This document shows positions 22,582 through 30,927 of a DNA stretch of 35,739 nucleotides, in pieces; position 1 is the stretch's first letter; each line of letters opens with the position of its first letter. Under the pieces are notes generated by a model that ran no database searches, was not told the origin of the DNA, and saw nothing but the letters and a program-made list of their open reading frames with translations. Source of the stretch: Lutibacter sp. Lineage in GTDB: Bacteria > Bacteroidota > Bacteroidia > Flavobacteriales > Flavobacteriaceae. The position numbers and the translations under genes were made by a program. Location of the stretch: the NCBI GenBank assembly GCA_030694935.1, contig JAUYUA010000013.1:1-35739 (forward strand), read 5' to 3'.

Positions 22582-23193
22582 TTAAAAAGATTTTTCAAAC
22601 GGAATTCGGTTCACGATACTTCGGCCCAACGTAACCTCATCGGCATATTGAAGCTCATCGCCTACCGCAATTCCGCGAGCTATGGTTGAAGTTTTGATAG
22701 GCAAATTTTCCAATTGCCTGTAAATATAAAAGTTTGTGGTATCGCCTTCGATGGTGGAACTTAACGCAAAAATAACCTCTTTTATGGTTCCCGATTTTAC
22801 TTTTTCAATCAAGCTGTCAATGGTTAAATTATGCGGACCAATGCCTTCGATAGGAGAAATTTTTCCGCCTAAAACGTGGTACAACCCCCTAAATTGCGAA
22901 GTGTTTTCAATGGCCATTACATCGCGCACATCTTCAACCACGCAAATAATTTCAGAATTTCGTGAAAGATTTGAACAAATTTCACAAACATCCTTGTCGG
23001 AAATATTGTGGCATTTTTCACAAAATTTAATCTCGTCTACCAATTTATTAAGTGCAGTCGCCAATTGGTGCGTTTGCGACGCCGGTTGTTTTAACAAATG
23101 CAAAACCAATCGCAATGCAGTTCTTTTGCCAATTCCTGGCAATTGAGAAACTTCATTCACGGCATTTTCCAAAATTTTTGACGAAAAATTCAT
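22582..23193 (-). CDS. recR: Recombination mediator protein RecR
   Basis: RecR works with RecO/RecF to load RecA at gaps. The 203-residue product has the helix-hairpin-helix [17 protein letters not shown], a four-cysteine zinc finger ([16 protein letters not shown]) and a Toprim domain ([14 protein letters not shown], then GLYHVLGG). The ATG at 23193 gives [20 protein letters not shown], the usual start; the five-codon longer frame would begin inside the predicted promoter. That promoter (TTG-N19-TATATTTG) is so close that the mRNA may begin at the ATG itself. Confidence 0.97.
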   Translation of the reverse strand: MNFSSKILENAVNEVSQLPGIGKRTALRLVLHLLKQPASQTHQLATALNKLVDEIKFCEKCHNISDKDVCEICSNLSRNSEIICVVEDVRDVMAIENTSQFRGLYHVLGGKISPIEGIGPHNLTIDSLIEKVKSGTIKEVIFALSSTIEGDTTNFYIYRQLENLPIKTSTIARGIAVGDELQYADEVTLGRSIVNRIPFEKSF

Positions 23194-23197
23194 GTTG

Positions 23198-23227
23198 CAA
23201 ATATACAATTAGGAAAGATATTCCCAA
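23198..23227 (-). promoter_or_regulatory. recR promoter, consensus Bacteroidota type
   Basis: On the minus strand TTG (23225-23227), 19 bases, and TATATTTG (23198-23205). Only four bases separate the -7 box from the recR ATG, which predicts a leaderless or nearly leaderless transcript. Confidence 0.65.
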
Positions 23228-23269
23228 TAATTTTACTTTCTTTGTTCATCCAAACACTAAAATTTGTAA

Positions 23270-24742
23270 ATGAAACCAATTTATATACTTGCTTTAATTG
23301 CATCCTATTTCTTTTTACTTCTTTTAGTGGCCTACTTCACGGGAAAAAACAGCAGCAACGAAACTTTTTTCAGAGCCAATAAAAAATCTTCCTGGTACGT
23401 TGTCGCTTTTAGCATGATTGGCGCTTCATTATCTGGAGTTACTTTTATTTCTGTTCCGGGTTGGGTTCAAAGCTCACAGTTTAGCTATATGCAAATTGTG
23501 ATTGGCTATTTATTTGGTTATTTCGTGATTGCCTATGTATTGATCCCAATTTATTATAATTTAAAAGTTACTTCAATTTATGAATTTTTAAAGCACCGTT
23601 TTGGAAATTCCGCACATAAAACAGGTGCTGTTATTTTCTTCATATCCAGGGTTTTGGGCTCTGCGTTCAGATTATTTTTAGTGGCAAGCGTATTGCAATA
23701 TTTTATTTTTGACGCTTGGGATGTCCCTTTTGAATTTACTGTGGTGCTCTCTATTTTATTAATTTGGGTTTACACTTTTAGAGGTGGCATTAAAACCGTT
23801 ATTTGGACGGATGCTTTACAAACAATTTTTATGCTCTTCGCCTTATTTGCAACAATTTATATAATTTTAAACAAATTAAACTGGTCGCTTTCTGAACTTT
23901 TTACTTCCTCTGAATTTAAAAACTACGGCAAAATATTCTTTTTTGATGATTTTAACAACAGTAAACACTTTATCAAATCATTTTTAGGCGGCATGTTTAT
24001 TGCCATTGCAATGACTGGTTTGGACCAAGATATGATGCAAAGAAACCTGACGTGCAAAAACACCAAGGAATCACAATGGAATGTGATTTCACTAGGTTTT
24101 GTGCTTATCATTGTCAATTTTGTGTTTTTAACTTTAGGGGCTTTATTGTTTATTTATTCCGAAAAATTCGGGATTGCAATTCCCGTTGTTGATGGTGTCC
24201 TAAAAACCGATTTGTTGTTTCCCGAACTTGCCATTAACGGCGGTTTAGGAATTAGTATCGGCATATTTTTTGTTCTAGGATTAGTTGCTGCCGCCTATTC
24301 AAGTGCCGATGGTGCTTTAACTGCCTTAACAACCTCCTACTGCATTGATTTTTTAGATATTGAAAATAGGGAAAAATCAACCCAAGAATCGCTTCGCAAA
24401 AAAGTGCATGTCGGAATTTCGGTTTTAATGATGCTGGTCATTATAATTTTTAGGTATGTGTTGGAAGAAAATGTTATTAGCAGTTTATTGCTGGTGGCGT
24501 CTTACACTTATGGCCCTTTATTGGGATTATTTGCCTTTGGGATTTTTACAAAACATAGGATAAAAGATAAGTACGTGTGGATTATAGCAATTGCTTCTGT
24601 AATTTTAAGTTATTTATTAAATGCATATTCCGTAAAACTTTTTAACGGCTATTCATTTGGCTATGAATTGTTAATCGTAAATGGGTTACTGACTTATTTC
24701 GGGTTGTATTTAATAAAAAAGCCAACAGTAATAATTACTTAA
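23270..24742 (+). CDS. Sodium:solute symporter (SSS family)
   Basis: The 490-residue protein has about 13 hydrophobic segments and the SSS-family core: an early [34 protein letters not shown] segment, a later [17 protein letters not shown], and [15 protein letters not shown]. It would import a small solute with sodium across the inner membrane. The substrate is unknown: sugars, nucleosides, amino acids or organic acids are all carried by this family. It is divergent from recR, with 76 bases between. A TAAAATTTG box lies three bases before the ATG. A run of eleven A follows the stop. Confidence 0.92.
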   Translation: MKPIYILALIASYFFLLLLVAYFTGKNSSNETFFRANKKSSWYVVAFSMIGASLSGVTFISVPGWVQSSQFSYMQIVIGYLFGYFVIAYVLIPIYYNLKVTSIYEFLKHRFGNSAHKTGAVIFFISRVLGSAFRLFLVASVLQYFIFDAWDVPFEFTVVLSILLIWVYTFRGGIKTVIWTDALQTIFMLFALFATIYIILNKLNWSLSELFTSSEFKNYGKIFFFDDFNNSKHFIKSFLGGMFIAIAMTGLDQDMMQRNLTCKNTKESQWNVISLGFVLIIVNFVFLTLGALLFIYSEKFGIAIPVVDGVLKTDLLFPELAINGGLGISIGIFFVLGLVAAAYSSADGALTALTTSYCIDFLDIENREKSTQESLRKKVHVGISVLMMLVIIIFRYVLEENVISSLLLVASYTYGPLLGLFAFGIFTKHRIKDKYVWIIAIASVILSYLLNAYSVKLFNGYSFGYELLIVNGLLTYFGLYLIKKPTVIIT

Positions 24743-24773
24743 AAAAAAAAAGAATAAACCAATAAAAGATTTT

Positions 24774-24781
24774 TAATTTTG
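24774..24781 (+). promoter_or_regulatory. pdxH -7 element TAATTTTG
   Basis: Exact TAnnTTTG match, four bases before the pdxH ATG. A leaderless mRNA would result if used; no clear -33 TTG was seen. Confidence 0.45.
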
Positions 24782-24785
24782 TGGC

Positions 24786-25433
24786 ATGGAGAATGATTTA
24801 AGCAATTATAGAAAAAATTACCAAAAAAGTGAACTTTCTGAAGAAGGAATTTCGGAAAATCCGATGGAGTTATTTCAAAAATGGTTTTTTGAAGTAGAAG
24901 AATTTGGAGGAGATTCTGAAGTGAACGCGGTAACAGTTTCTACCATTGGCTCAGATGGATTTCCAAAAGCGCGGGTTGTTTTATTAAAAAAATTCACTTG
25001 GGAAGGATTTGTTTTTTTTACCAATTACAACAGCGAAAAAGGAAAAGCAATTGCCCTAAACCCAAATGTTTGTTTGTCTTTTTTCTGGGCAGGCATTGAA
25101 CGCCAGATTATTATTAAAGGTGTTGCAGAAAAACTTTCAGAAAATTTATCGGATGGTTATTTTGAATCAAGGCCCGACGGAAGTAAATTGGGCGCTTGGG
25201 CTTCTGATCAAAGTGAAGCGGTTCCTTCTCGCCGTTATTTAGATGAACGGTTGGCAACCTTTGAAAAACAATTCGAAAATAAAGAAATCATTCGGCCAAA
25301 ACATTGGGGCGGAATCCTAGTAAAACCAATAAGCATGGAATTTTGGCAAGGACGCCCAAATCGCATGCACGACAGAATAAGATATACCTTACAGGAAGAT
25401 TATAATTGGAAAATTGAGCGATTGGCTCCTTAA
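24786..25433 (+). CDS. pdxH: Pyridoxamine/pyridoxine 5'-phosphate oxidase
   Basis: This FMN enzyme makes pyridoxal phosphate, the cofactor of HemL and GcvP among others. The 215-residue product has the family order: the N-terminal helix, AVTVSTIGSDGFPKARVVLLKK, GFVFFTNYNSEKGKAI (FMN site), SFFWAGIERQIIIKG, and the C-terminal signature EFWQGRPNRMHDRIRY. Length and ending (IERLAP) are normal. It lies 43 bases after the symporter. The histidine phosphatase gene follows in the same direction. Confidence 0.97.
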   Translation: MENDLSNYRKNYQKSELSEEGISENPMELFQKWFFEVEEFGGDSEVNAVTVSTIGSDGFPKARVVLLKKFTWEGFVFFTNYNSEKGKAIALNPNVCLSFFWAGIERQIIIKGVAEKLSENLSDGYFESRPDGSKLGAWASDQSEAVPSRRYLDERLATFEKQFENKEIIRPKHWGGILVKPISMEFWQGRPNRMHDRIRYTLQEDYNWKIERLAP

Positions 25434-25461
25434 ACAGTAACGTTGAAACTCAATAAAAAAA

Positions 25462-25950
25462 ATGAAAACACTCTATATTGTTAGGCACGCAAAATCTTCT
25501 TGGGAATATGAAGGCATAAAAGACATTGACCGACCTTTGAAAGAACGCGGAATTAACGATGCTTATTTGATTTCGAACGTGCTGCAAAAAAAAATTGCGA
25601 CGCCAGATGTGTTTATCGCAAGTTGCGCAAACAGGGCTTTGCATACCGCAATGATTTTTACCTATACTTTTAATTTTCCCTTGGCAAATTTGAGGATCAG
25701 CAAATCGCTTTTCAATTTTAGCGACGGGTATTTGATAAAAACCGTAAAAGCTTTGGATGACGGATTTGATTCGGCGATTATTTTTAGCCACGACCACGGA
25801 ATCAGCGATTTTGTGAATAAATTTGGAAGTATTCACGTAGATAAAGTACCAACTTGCGGCGTTGTTGGCATCAAATTCGACACCAATCATTGGAAAGACA
25901 TTAAGTCGGGAAAAACTTTTTTAACAGAATTTCCTAAAAATTATAAATAG
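25462..25950 (+). CDS. SixA-like histidine phosphatase
   Basis: The 162-residue protein starts MKTLYIVRHAKSSWEYEG; RHA at residues 8-10 is the phospho-accepting histidine motif, and IIFSHDHGISDFVN carries the second catalytic histidine. Size and arrangement match SixA-type phosphohistidine phosphatases rather than phosphoglycerate mutases. In E. coli SixA acts on the nitrogen phosphotransferase system; the target here is unknown. It is eight bases upstream of the Ppx-like gene, so the two are likely co-transcribed and both concern phosphate chemistry. Confidence 0.88.
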   Translation: MKTLYIVRHAKSSWEYEGIKDIDRPLKERGINDAYLISNVLQKKIATPDVFIASCANRALHTAMIFTYTFNFPLANLRISKSLFNFSDGYLIKTVKALDDGFDSAIIFSHDHGISDFVNKFGSIHVDKVPTCGVVGIKFDTNHWKDIKSGKTFLTEFPKNYK

Positions 25951-25957
25951 CACTAAT

Positions 25958-26893
25958 TTGAAAATTGAAAAACTTGCCGGAATTGACATTGGATCTAACG
26001 CCATAAGATTGTTGTTGGTGAATGTAATTACGGAACAAAATAATAACCAAAAGCCAAGTTTTAAAAAATCGGCATTGGTTCGGGTTCCCATTCGTTTGGG
26101 CGCTGATACTTTTTTAAACGGAAAAATTTCAGAAGAAAATAAAATCAGGATGATTAAGGCCATGGAAGCTTTCAAATTATTGATGGAAGTCCACGGCGTT
26201 CAAAAATATAAAGCCTGCGCCACATCTGCAATGCGCGAAGCCAGTAACGGAAATGAAGTTGCCAAAGAGATTTTTGAAAAAACATCGGTCAAAATTGATA
26301 TTATCGATGGCACACAAGAAGCCAAGATTATTTTTGGAACAGATTTAAGCACGGTCATTACCGCTAAAAATTCCTATTTATATGTTGATGTTGGCGGTGG
26401 AAGCACAGAAATAACGCTTTTTTCAAAAGGAAAAATTATCAACTCAAAATCCTTTAAAATAGGAACCGTGCGTTTGTTGGATGACAATAAAGAATTTAAA
26501 AATATTTGGAAAAGCATTGAGCTTTGGGTCAAAGAGAATACAAAAAACTTAAATAGGATTTCTGTCATTGGTTCTGGAGGAAACATCAATAAAATTTTTA
26601 AAATTTCAGGAAGAGCAATTGGAAAGCCATTGTATTTAAGTTACATAAAAAACCAATTAGATTTATTAAGCAATTTAACGTACGAAGAACGTATTATGCA
26701 ACTGGATTTAAATCCGGACAGGGCCGACGTAATTATACCCGCAACCAAAATTTATTTATCCATTATGGAATGGAGCGGCGCAAATAAAATATTTGTCCCA
26801 AAAATTGGACTTGCGGATGGTATTGTGAAAAATTTGTATTTTGAAAAGGATGTCCTATCCCCAGCCCCTACCGCGGCAGGTAAACTTTCCTAA
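25958..26893 (+). CDS. Ppx/GppA-family phosphatase
   Basis: This is an actin-fold phosphatase of the exopolyphosphatase/pppGpp phosphatase family, with the short two-domain form (311 residues) usual in Bacteroidota. Motifs are AGIDIGSNAIRLLL (residues 7-20), CATSAMREASNG, and YVDVGGGSTEITLF; the end of the fold is IGLADGIVKNLYFE. Because the first motif is so near the start and no ATG precedes it, the TTG at 25958 is the likely initiation codon. The last dozen residues (about LSPAPTAAGKLS) and the stop codon come from repeat-like DNA rather than the family sequence. Confidence 0.9.
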   Translation: MKIEKLAGIDIGSNAIRLLLVNVITEQNNNQKPSFKKSALVRVPIRLGADTFLNGKISEENKIRMIKAMEAFKLLMEVHGVQKYKACATSAMREASNGNEVAKEIFEKTSVKIDIIDGTQEAKIIFGTDLSTVITAKNSYLYVDVGGGSTEITLFSKGKIINSKSFKIGTVRLLDDNKEFKNIWKSIELWVKENTKNLNRISVIGSGGNINKIFKISGRAIGKPLYLSYIKNQLDLLSNLTYEERIMQLDLNPDRADVIIPATKIYLSIMEWSGANKIFVPKIGLADGIVKNLYFEKDVLSPAPTAAGKLS

Positions 26894-26911
26894 GGAAAGG
26901 GAGTTTGATTA
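26850..26911. repeat. Repeat-derived sequence at the ppx 3' end
   Basis: A CCCCAGCCCCTACCGCGGCAGG-like GC-rich start leads into the near palindrome CTTTCCTAAGGAAAG (26885-26899). This resembles a common flavobacterial intergenic repeat as I remember it. The gene stop TAA (26891-26893) lies inside the palindrome. Confidence 0.6.
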
Positions 26912-26944
26912 ATTTTAAATTTGAGATTTGGGAACAATGAGAAC

Positions 26945-26964
26945 GGACAGGTCGCGACCTGTCC
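26945..26964. repeat. 20-base perfect palindrome GGACAGGTCGCGACCTGTCC
   Basis: GC-rich, perfect dyad in an AT-rich setting, followed by CTACATTTAATTTTTT. It lies between the convergent ppx-like and purine phosphorylase genes. It is a known type of dispersed palindrome and could also aid termination of either gene. Confidence 0.75.
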
Positions 26965-26970
26965 CTACAT

Positions 26971-27780
26971 TTAATTTTTTATAAACTCTTCAACTAATTT
27001 TCCAACAGATTTTTCTGCAATTTTGGCCACTTTTTGCACTTCTTCGTGTGAAACGGCTTCCACAATGCCTTCAACACCCAAATCGGTAATTACGGAGATT
27101 CCAAAACATGTCATACCCATATGTTTGGCGACGATTACTTCAGGCACGGTTGACATTCCAACCGTATCAGCACCCAATATTTTTACCATTTTATATTCTG
27201 CAGGCGTTTCAAAAGTTGGTCCTTGCAACGCCAAATAAATTCCTTTATGAACCGGAATATTTAACCTTAGTGCCACTTCTTCCATTTTTGCAATCATTTT
27301 TTTGCTGTAAGCCTCGTGCATATCAACAAATCGTGGCCCAAAACGTTCATCATTTTTGCCGTGTAAAGGATGAACCGGCATAAAATTAATATGATCGGTT
27401 ATTATCATAATGTCGCCCACTTTAAAAGCCGGATTTACGCCTCCTGATGCATTTGAAACAATTAAATTTTCAACGCCCAAAAATTTCATCACGCGCACCG
27501 GAAAAACGGTTTGTTCCATCGTCCAGCCTTCATAATAATGAAATCGGCCTCGCATCGCAATCACTTTTTTAGTGCCGATGGTGCCATAAATCAATTCGCC
27601 TGAATGGCCTTCAACCGTTGAAACCGGGAAATTGGGAATTTCATTGTAAGGAATTGAAAATTCAATGTCTATTTTCTCCACCAAATTGCCCAATCCTGTT
27701 CCTAAAATAATCCCGTAATCTGCTTTTGAAATTCCTTTATTTTGTAAGAATTTAACTGTTTCCTGAACTTTGTTCCACAT
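26971..27780 (-). CDS. punA: Purine nucleoside phosphorylase
   Basis: The enzyme cleaves purine nucleosides with phosphate to free base and ribose 1-phosphate. The 269-residue product shows the trimeric PNP-I pattern: GIILGTGLGNLVE (phosphate-binding loop), STVEGHSGELIYG, MRGRFHYYEGW, VSNASGGVNPAFKVGDIM and the late GMSTVPEVIVAKHMG. The N-terminal HSG and RFHYYEG loops fit guanosine/inosine-type enzymes. The start overlaps the end of lpxK by 29 bases, so the two are translated from one transcript. Confidence 0.95.
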   Translation of the reverse strand: MWNKVQETVKFLQNKGISKADYGIILGTGLGNLVEKIDIEFSIPYNEIPNFPVSTVEGHSGELIYGTIGTKKVIAMRGRFHYYEGWTMEQTVFPVRVMKFLGVENLIVSNASGGVNPAFKVGDIMIITDHINFMPVHPLHGKNDERFGPRFVDMHEAYSKKMIAKMEEVALRLNIPVHKGIYLALQGPTFETPAEYKMVKILGADTVGMSTVPEVIVAKHMGMTCFGISVITDLGVEGIVEAVSHEEVQKVAKIAEKSVGKLVEEFIKN

Positions 27781-28789
27781 AATTTTTTATAAGATTGTTA
27801 AACTCATTTTTATGAGTTATAAACGTTGTTTTTATTGAGATGTAATGCAAGTTTTTTAGTTTGCCAAAAATACGGACATAATCCTTCTCTGTTGTTAAAA
27901 TAATATTATTTTTTGAAGATAATTTTTTGTAAACTGAATCTATTTCGGTGATTTCATTTAAACTGAAATGATGATGATCTGCATATTTTAAATGTTTAAA
28001 ATTTAGATTGATGCTTTTTAAATATTTGGTCAACGGATTTGGATTCGCGATTCCGGTTACCAATAAAATTTCAGAATCGGACAAATCGCTTAAATCGATT
28101 GTTGATTCGCCTTTTAATTGCGTATCATAAGTTATTGCTGTAAAAAACACTTGCTGATGTTCTTTTGGATGTAACATTTTAGTAATTTCTGCTTGTGCTG
28201 TTTCTGAAATATCCGCAGGACATTTGGTCACAATAATGGCTTGTGCCCTATTTGCTCCTGAAGCATTTTCCCTTAAATCTCCGGTTGGAAGCATGGTGTC
28301 ATTCACATATAAATTTTCAAAAGTGGTTAACAGAACATTAAATCCGCCCCGAACTTTTCTGTGTTGAAAAGCATCATCCAACAAAATAATTTCCGGCGGA
28401 TTTTCCAATTCCTCCAATTTTGTAATTCCATTGGTTCTGTCTGCATCAACACAAACAATCACTTCAGGATATTTTAAATGAATTTGAAAAGGTTCATCAC
28501 CCAAAATTTCCGCAGAAACAGTTGAATCAGCCATTAAAAATCCTTTGCTTCTTCTTTTATAACCCCTGCTTAAAACCGCAATTTTGTAATCGTTCTTTAA
28601 CAAATCGATTAAATATTCAATCTGGGGCGTTTTTCCGGTTCCGCCAACGCTTAAATTCCCGACCACAATCGTTGGCGTTTTAAATTCCGTAGATTTCAAC
28701 AAGGCAACATCGTATAAATAATTACGCAAACTTGTAATTAATCCATACAATATTGAAAACGGAAATGCTATTTTTCTTAAAAACTCCAC
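27752..28789 (-). CDS. lpxK: Tetraacyldisaccharide 4'-kinase
   Basis: LpxK phosphorylates the lipid A disaccharide precursor at the inner membrane, so the organism makes lipopolysaccharide. The 345-residue product has an N-terminal hydrophobic anchor (PFSILYGLITSLRNYLYD) and the P-loop GNLSVGGTGKT at 44-54. SRGYKRRSKGF and ILLDDAFQHRKV are also family motifs. The initiation codon is GTG at 28787-28789; no ATG fits the conserved N-terminus. The purine phosphorylase gene overlaps its end. Confidence 0.95.
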   Translation of the reverse strand: MEFLRKIAFPFSILYGLITSLRNYLYDVALLKSTEFKTPTIVVGNLSVGGTGKTPQIEYLIDLLKNDYKIAVLSRGYKRRSKGFLMADSTVSAEILGDEPFQIHLKYPEVIVCVDADRTNGITKLEELENPPEIILLDDAFQHRKVRGGFNVLLTTFENLYVNDTMLPTGDLRENASGANRAQAIIVTKCPADISETAQAEITKMLHPKEHQQVFFTAITYDTQLKGESTIDLSDLSDSEILLVTGIANPNPLTKYLKSINLNFKHLKYADHHHFSLNEITEIDSVYKKLSSKNNIILTTEKDYVRIFGKLKNLHYISIKTTFITHKNEFNNLIKNYVEQSSGNS

Positions 28790-28874
28790 TGTTGGCGAAA
28801 ATACAAAACAAATCAGAAAATTTATTCATTATTACTGTAACTTTCTTTGCTAAATTTTATCTTTGTTTCACTAA

Positions 28875-28882
28875 TAATTTTG
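28875..28882 (+). promoter_or_regulatory. -7 element TAATTTTG before the Nif3-type gene
   Basis: Exact TAnnTTTG match. Transcription should start almost at the ATG (28888) of the small open frame and 90 bases before the Nif3 homologue. Confidence 0.5.
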
Positions 28883-28887
28883 ATACT

Positions 28888-28965
28888 ATGAAACGAGCAT
28901 TACAAATCTTGACACATAAAGGAATAATTAATGGCAGGCAGCAATCTGTTACCACTAAAAAATAA
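28888..28965 (+). CDS. Possible 25-residue leader peptide
   Basis: A short frame (MKRALQILTHKG... ending SVTTKK) begins five bases after a good -7 box and stops 11 bases before the Nif3-type gene. It is basic and has no recognised family. It may be a real small protein, a translated leader that helps the downstream gene, or chance. Position relative to the promoter is the only support. Confidence 0.35.
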   Translation: MKRALQILTHKGIINGRQQSVTTKK

Positions 28966-28976
28966 AATTTAAACAG

Positions 28977-30071
28977 ATGAAAATTAAAGATATTGCTGCT
29001 TGCATTGAAGAAATTGCCCCTTTAAATTATGCCGAAGATTTTGACAATGTGGGTTTGTTGGTGGGTGAATTCAACACCGAAGTAACGGGAGTTTTGGTGA
29101 CATTAGACACCTTAGAATCAGTGGTTGATGAAGCTATCGAAAACAATTGCAACTTAATCGTGAGTTTTCATCCCATTTTATTTTCAGGCTTAAAAAAACT
29201 GAACGGCAAAAATTATGTGGAACGTGCTGTGATTAAAGCCATTAAAAACAATATTGCCATTTATGCGATGCATACCGCTTTGGATAATTCATTTTACGGC
29301 GTAAATGCAAAAATGTGTGAAGTTTTAGGATTGAAAAACAAAAAAATATTGATTCCTCAAAAAAATACGCTTAAAAAACTCACCACTTATGCGCCAATTG
29401 CTGAAGCAGAAAAAGTGAGACAAGCGCTATTTAACGCAGGCGCCGGAACTGTTGGAAATTATGACCATTGCAGTTTTAATGCGGAAGGTTACGGAACTTT
29501 TAAGGGAAATGAAAATTCCAATCCTGTTTATGGAGAAAAAGGAAAATTACATCAGGAAAATGAAACTTTAATCAGCGTTATTTTTGAAAAACACAAGGAA
29601 AGAAATATCCTTTCTGCGCTTTTTAAATCGCATCCTTACGAAGAAGTTGCCTACGAAATAGTTGTTTTGGAGAACACAAATCAGGAAATTGGCTTGGGAA
29701 TGATCGGTGAATTGGCGGAAGAAAAGAGTGAAACCGACTTCCTGAATTTCTTAAAAAACACGATGAATTCAAAAGGCATTCGCCATTCGGAATTGTTGGG
29801 TAAACCCATTAAAAAAGTCGCAGTTTTAGGCGGCTCCGGAAGCTTTGCCATTGAGAAAGCCATAGAAGCGGGAGCCGACATTTATGTGACGGCCGACATC
29901 AAATATCACGAGTTTTACAAAGCTGAAAATAAACTGATTATTGCAGACATTGGGCACTATGAAAGTGAACAATTCACAAAAAATCTTTTAGTTGATATAC
30001 TTACAAAAAAATTTCCTAATTTTGCAATCATTTTATCACAAAAAAACACAAATCCAATTTATTACTTATAA
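28977..30071 (+). CDS. Nif3-like dinuclear metal-centre protein
   Basis: This conserved protein of the Nif3/YbgI/DUF34 family has an uncertain role; members have been linked to metal binding and GTP cyclohydrolase-like structures. The 364-residue product is the long form with an inserted PII-like domain between the two Nif3 halves. Metal ligands appear in IVSFHPILFSGLKKL, YAMHTALDNS and IADIGHYESEQ. The coiled-coil gene begins one base after its stop region and is presumably coupled, an arrangement common in Bacteroidota and other phyla. Confidence 0.93.
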   Translation: MKIKDIAACIEEIAPLNYAEDFDNVGLLVGEFNTEVTGVLVTLDTLESVVDEAIENNCNLIVSFHPILFSGLKKLNGKNYVERAVIKAIKNNIAIYAMHTALDNSFYGVNAKMCEVLGLKNKKILIPQKNTLKKLTTYAPIAEAEKVRQALFNAGAGTVGNYDHCSFNAEGYGTFKGNENSNPVYGEKGKLHQENETLISVIFEKHKERNILSALFKSHPYEEVAYEIVVLENTNQEIGLGMIGELAEEKSETDFLNFLKNTMNSKGIRHSELLGKPIKKVAVLGGSGSFAIEKAIEAGADIYVTADIKYHEFYKAENKLIIADIGHYESEQFTKNLLVDILTKKFPNFAIILSQKNTNPIYYL

Positions 30072-30072
30072 T

Positions 30073-30846
30073 ATGGCTAAAAGCAAAGAAGTTACTGTTG
30101 AAGAAAAGTTAAGAGCTCTTTATGATTTGCAATTAATTGATTCAAGAATTGATGAAATTAAAAGCGTAAGAGGCGAATTACCTTTAGAAGTTGAAGATTT
30201 AGAAGATGAAGTTATTGGTTTAAACAAAAGACTTGTTAATTTAGACGAAGAAGTAGCTGCCCTAAAAAAAGAAATTACCGACAAAAAGTTGGTGATTGAT
30301 GAAGCAAATGCTTTAGTAAAAAAATACACAGAACAATCAAAGAAAGTTCGCAACAACAGAGAATTCAATTCAATCAGCAAAGAAACTGAGTTTCAAGAAC
30401 TTGAAATTGAATTGGCTGAAAAAAGAATCAAAGAACACAGAGCCAAAATTGAGCAAAAAAACGAAGTGATTGAAGGCACAAAAGTAAACCTTGCCAGAAA
30501 AGAAGAATTGCTTAAACACAAGGCGGCTGAGTTGAATGATATTATGAGCGATACCGAAAAAGAAGAAAACATTTTACTTGAAAAATCTAAAGAATACGCT
30601 GAATTAATTGATGATAATTTATTGTCGGCCTACAACAGAATCAGATCAAACGTAAAAAATGGTTTGGCGGTTGTTTCTATTGAAAGAGGCGCATCAGGCG
30701 GATCTTTTTTCACCATTCCACCACAAAGACAAGTTGAAATTTCAAGTCGCAAAAAAATCATTACCGATGAATACAGCGGCAGAATTTTAGTTGATGGCGC
30801 TTTGGCTGAAGAAGAAAGAGAAAAAATTGAAAAACTTTTAAAATAA
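30073..30846 (+). CDS. Coiled-coil protein of the C4 zinc-ribbon (zf-RING_7) family, zinc ligands lost
   Basis: The ATG at 30073 gives MAKSKEVTVEEKLRALYDLQLIDSRID, 257 residues. Residues about 20-185 form a long charged coiled coil (LNKRLVNLDEEVAALKKEIT and onward). The C-terminus has the family signature GGSFFTIPPQRQVEISSRKKI, then SGRILVDGAL. In most bacteria this ribbon carries four zinc cysteines (CGGC and CxxCGRIL); here they are Ser, Ser, Asp and Ser, so zinc binding is unlikely. Family members (for example H. pylori HP0958) affect sigma-54 or flagellar RNA, but the role in this phylum is unknown. It follows the Nif3 gene directly. Confidence 0.88.
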   Translation: MAKSKEVTVEEKLRALYDLQLIDSRIDEIKSVRGELPLEVEDLEDEVIGLNKRLVNLDEEVAALKKEITDKKLVIDEANALVKKYTEQSKKVRNNREFNSISKETEFQELEIELAEKRIKEHRAKIEQKNEVIEGTKVNLARKEELLKHKAAELNDIMSDTEKEENILLEKSKEYAELIDDNLLSAYNRIRSNVKNGLAVVSIERGASGGSFFTIPPQRQVEISSRKKIITDEYSGRILVDGALAEEEREKIEKLLK

Positions 30847-30847
30847 G

Positions 30848-30894
30848 TTAACCGCAAATTTCGCTAAGTTTTGCGCAAAGAACGCAAGAAATAT
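30848..30894. repeat. Short GCGCAAAG-type intergenic repeat
   Basis: AACCGCAAATTTCGCTAAG and TTTTGCGCAAAGAACGCAAG form imperfect repeats of a CGCAAAGnnCGC theme. I associate this with dispersed Bacteroidota repeats; a similar piece (CGCCAAGAGCGCAAG) is at 21467-21481. Confidence 0.45.
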
Positions 30895-30901
30895 ATCCTA
30901 T

Positions 30902-30927
30902 AAAGGCTTCCATATCGGAAGCCTTTT
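30902..30927. terminator. Bidirectional terminator between convergent genes
   Basis: AAAGGCTTCC (30902-30911) pairs with GGAAGCCTTT (30917-30926) over a five-base loop, with T-runs after it on the plus strand. It ends the coiled-coil gene and overlaps the stop codon of the opposing methyltransferase. Confidence 0.85.

Noticed and set aside
24741-24751. A11 run after the symporter stop as a phase-variation site
   Set aside because: It is intergenic and lies too far from the pdxH -7 box to alter a known spacing; no -33 box is recognisable there.
25450-25890. 146-residue minus-strand frame opposite sixA
   Set aside because: Antisense to the SixA-like gene, which has intact catalytic motifs.
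28753-28887. Upstream part of an open frame ending at 28965
   Set aside because: It runs antisense through the lpxK start and across the promoter; only the part from 28888 has any support.
29992-30072. Longer start for the coiled-coil protein
   Set aside because: The added residues overlap the Nif3 gene; MAKSKEVTVEEKL at 30073 is the normal family start.
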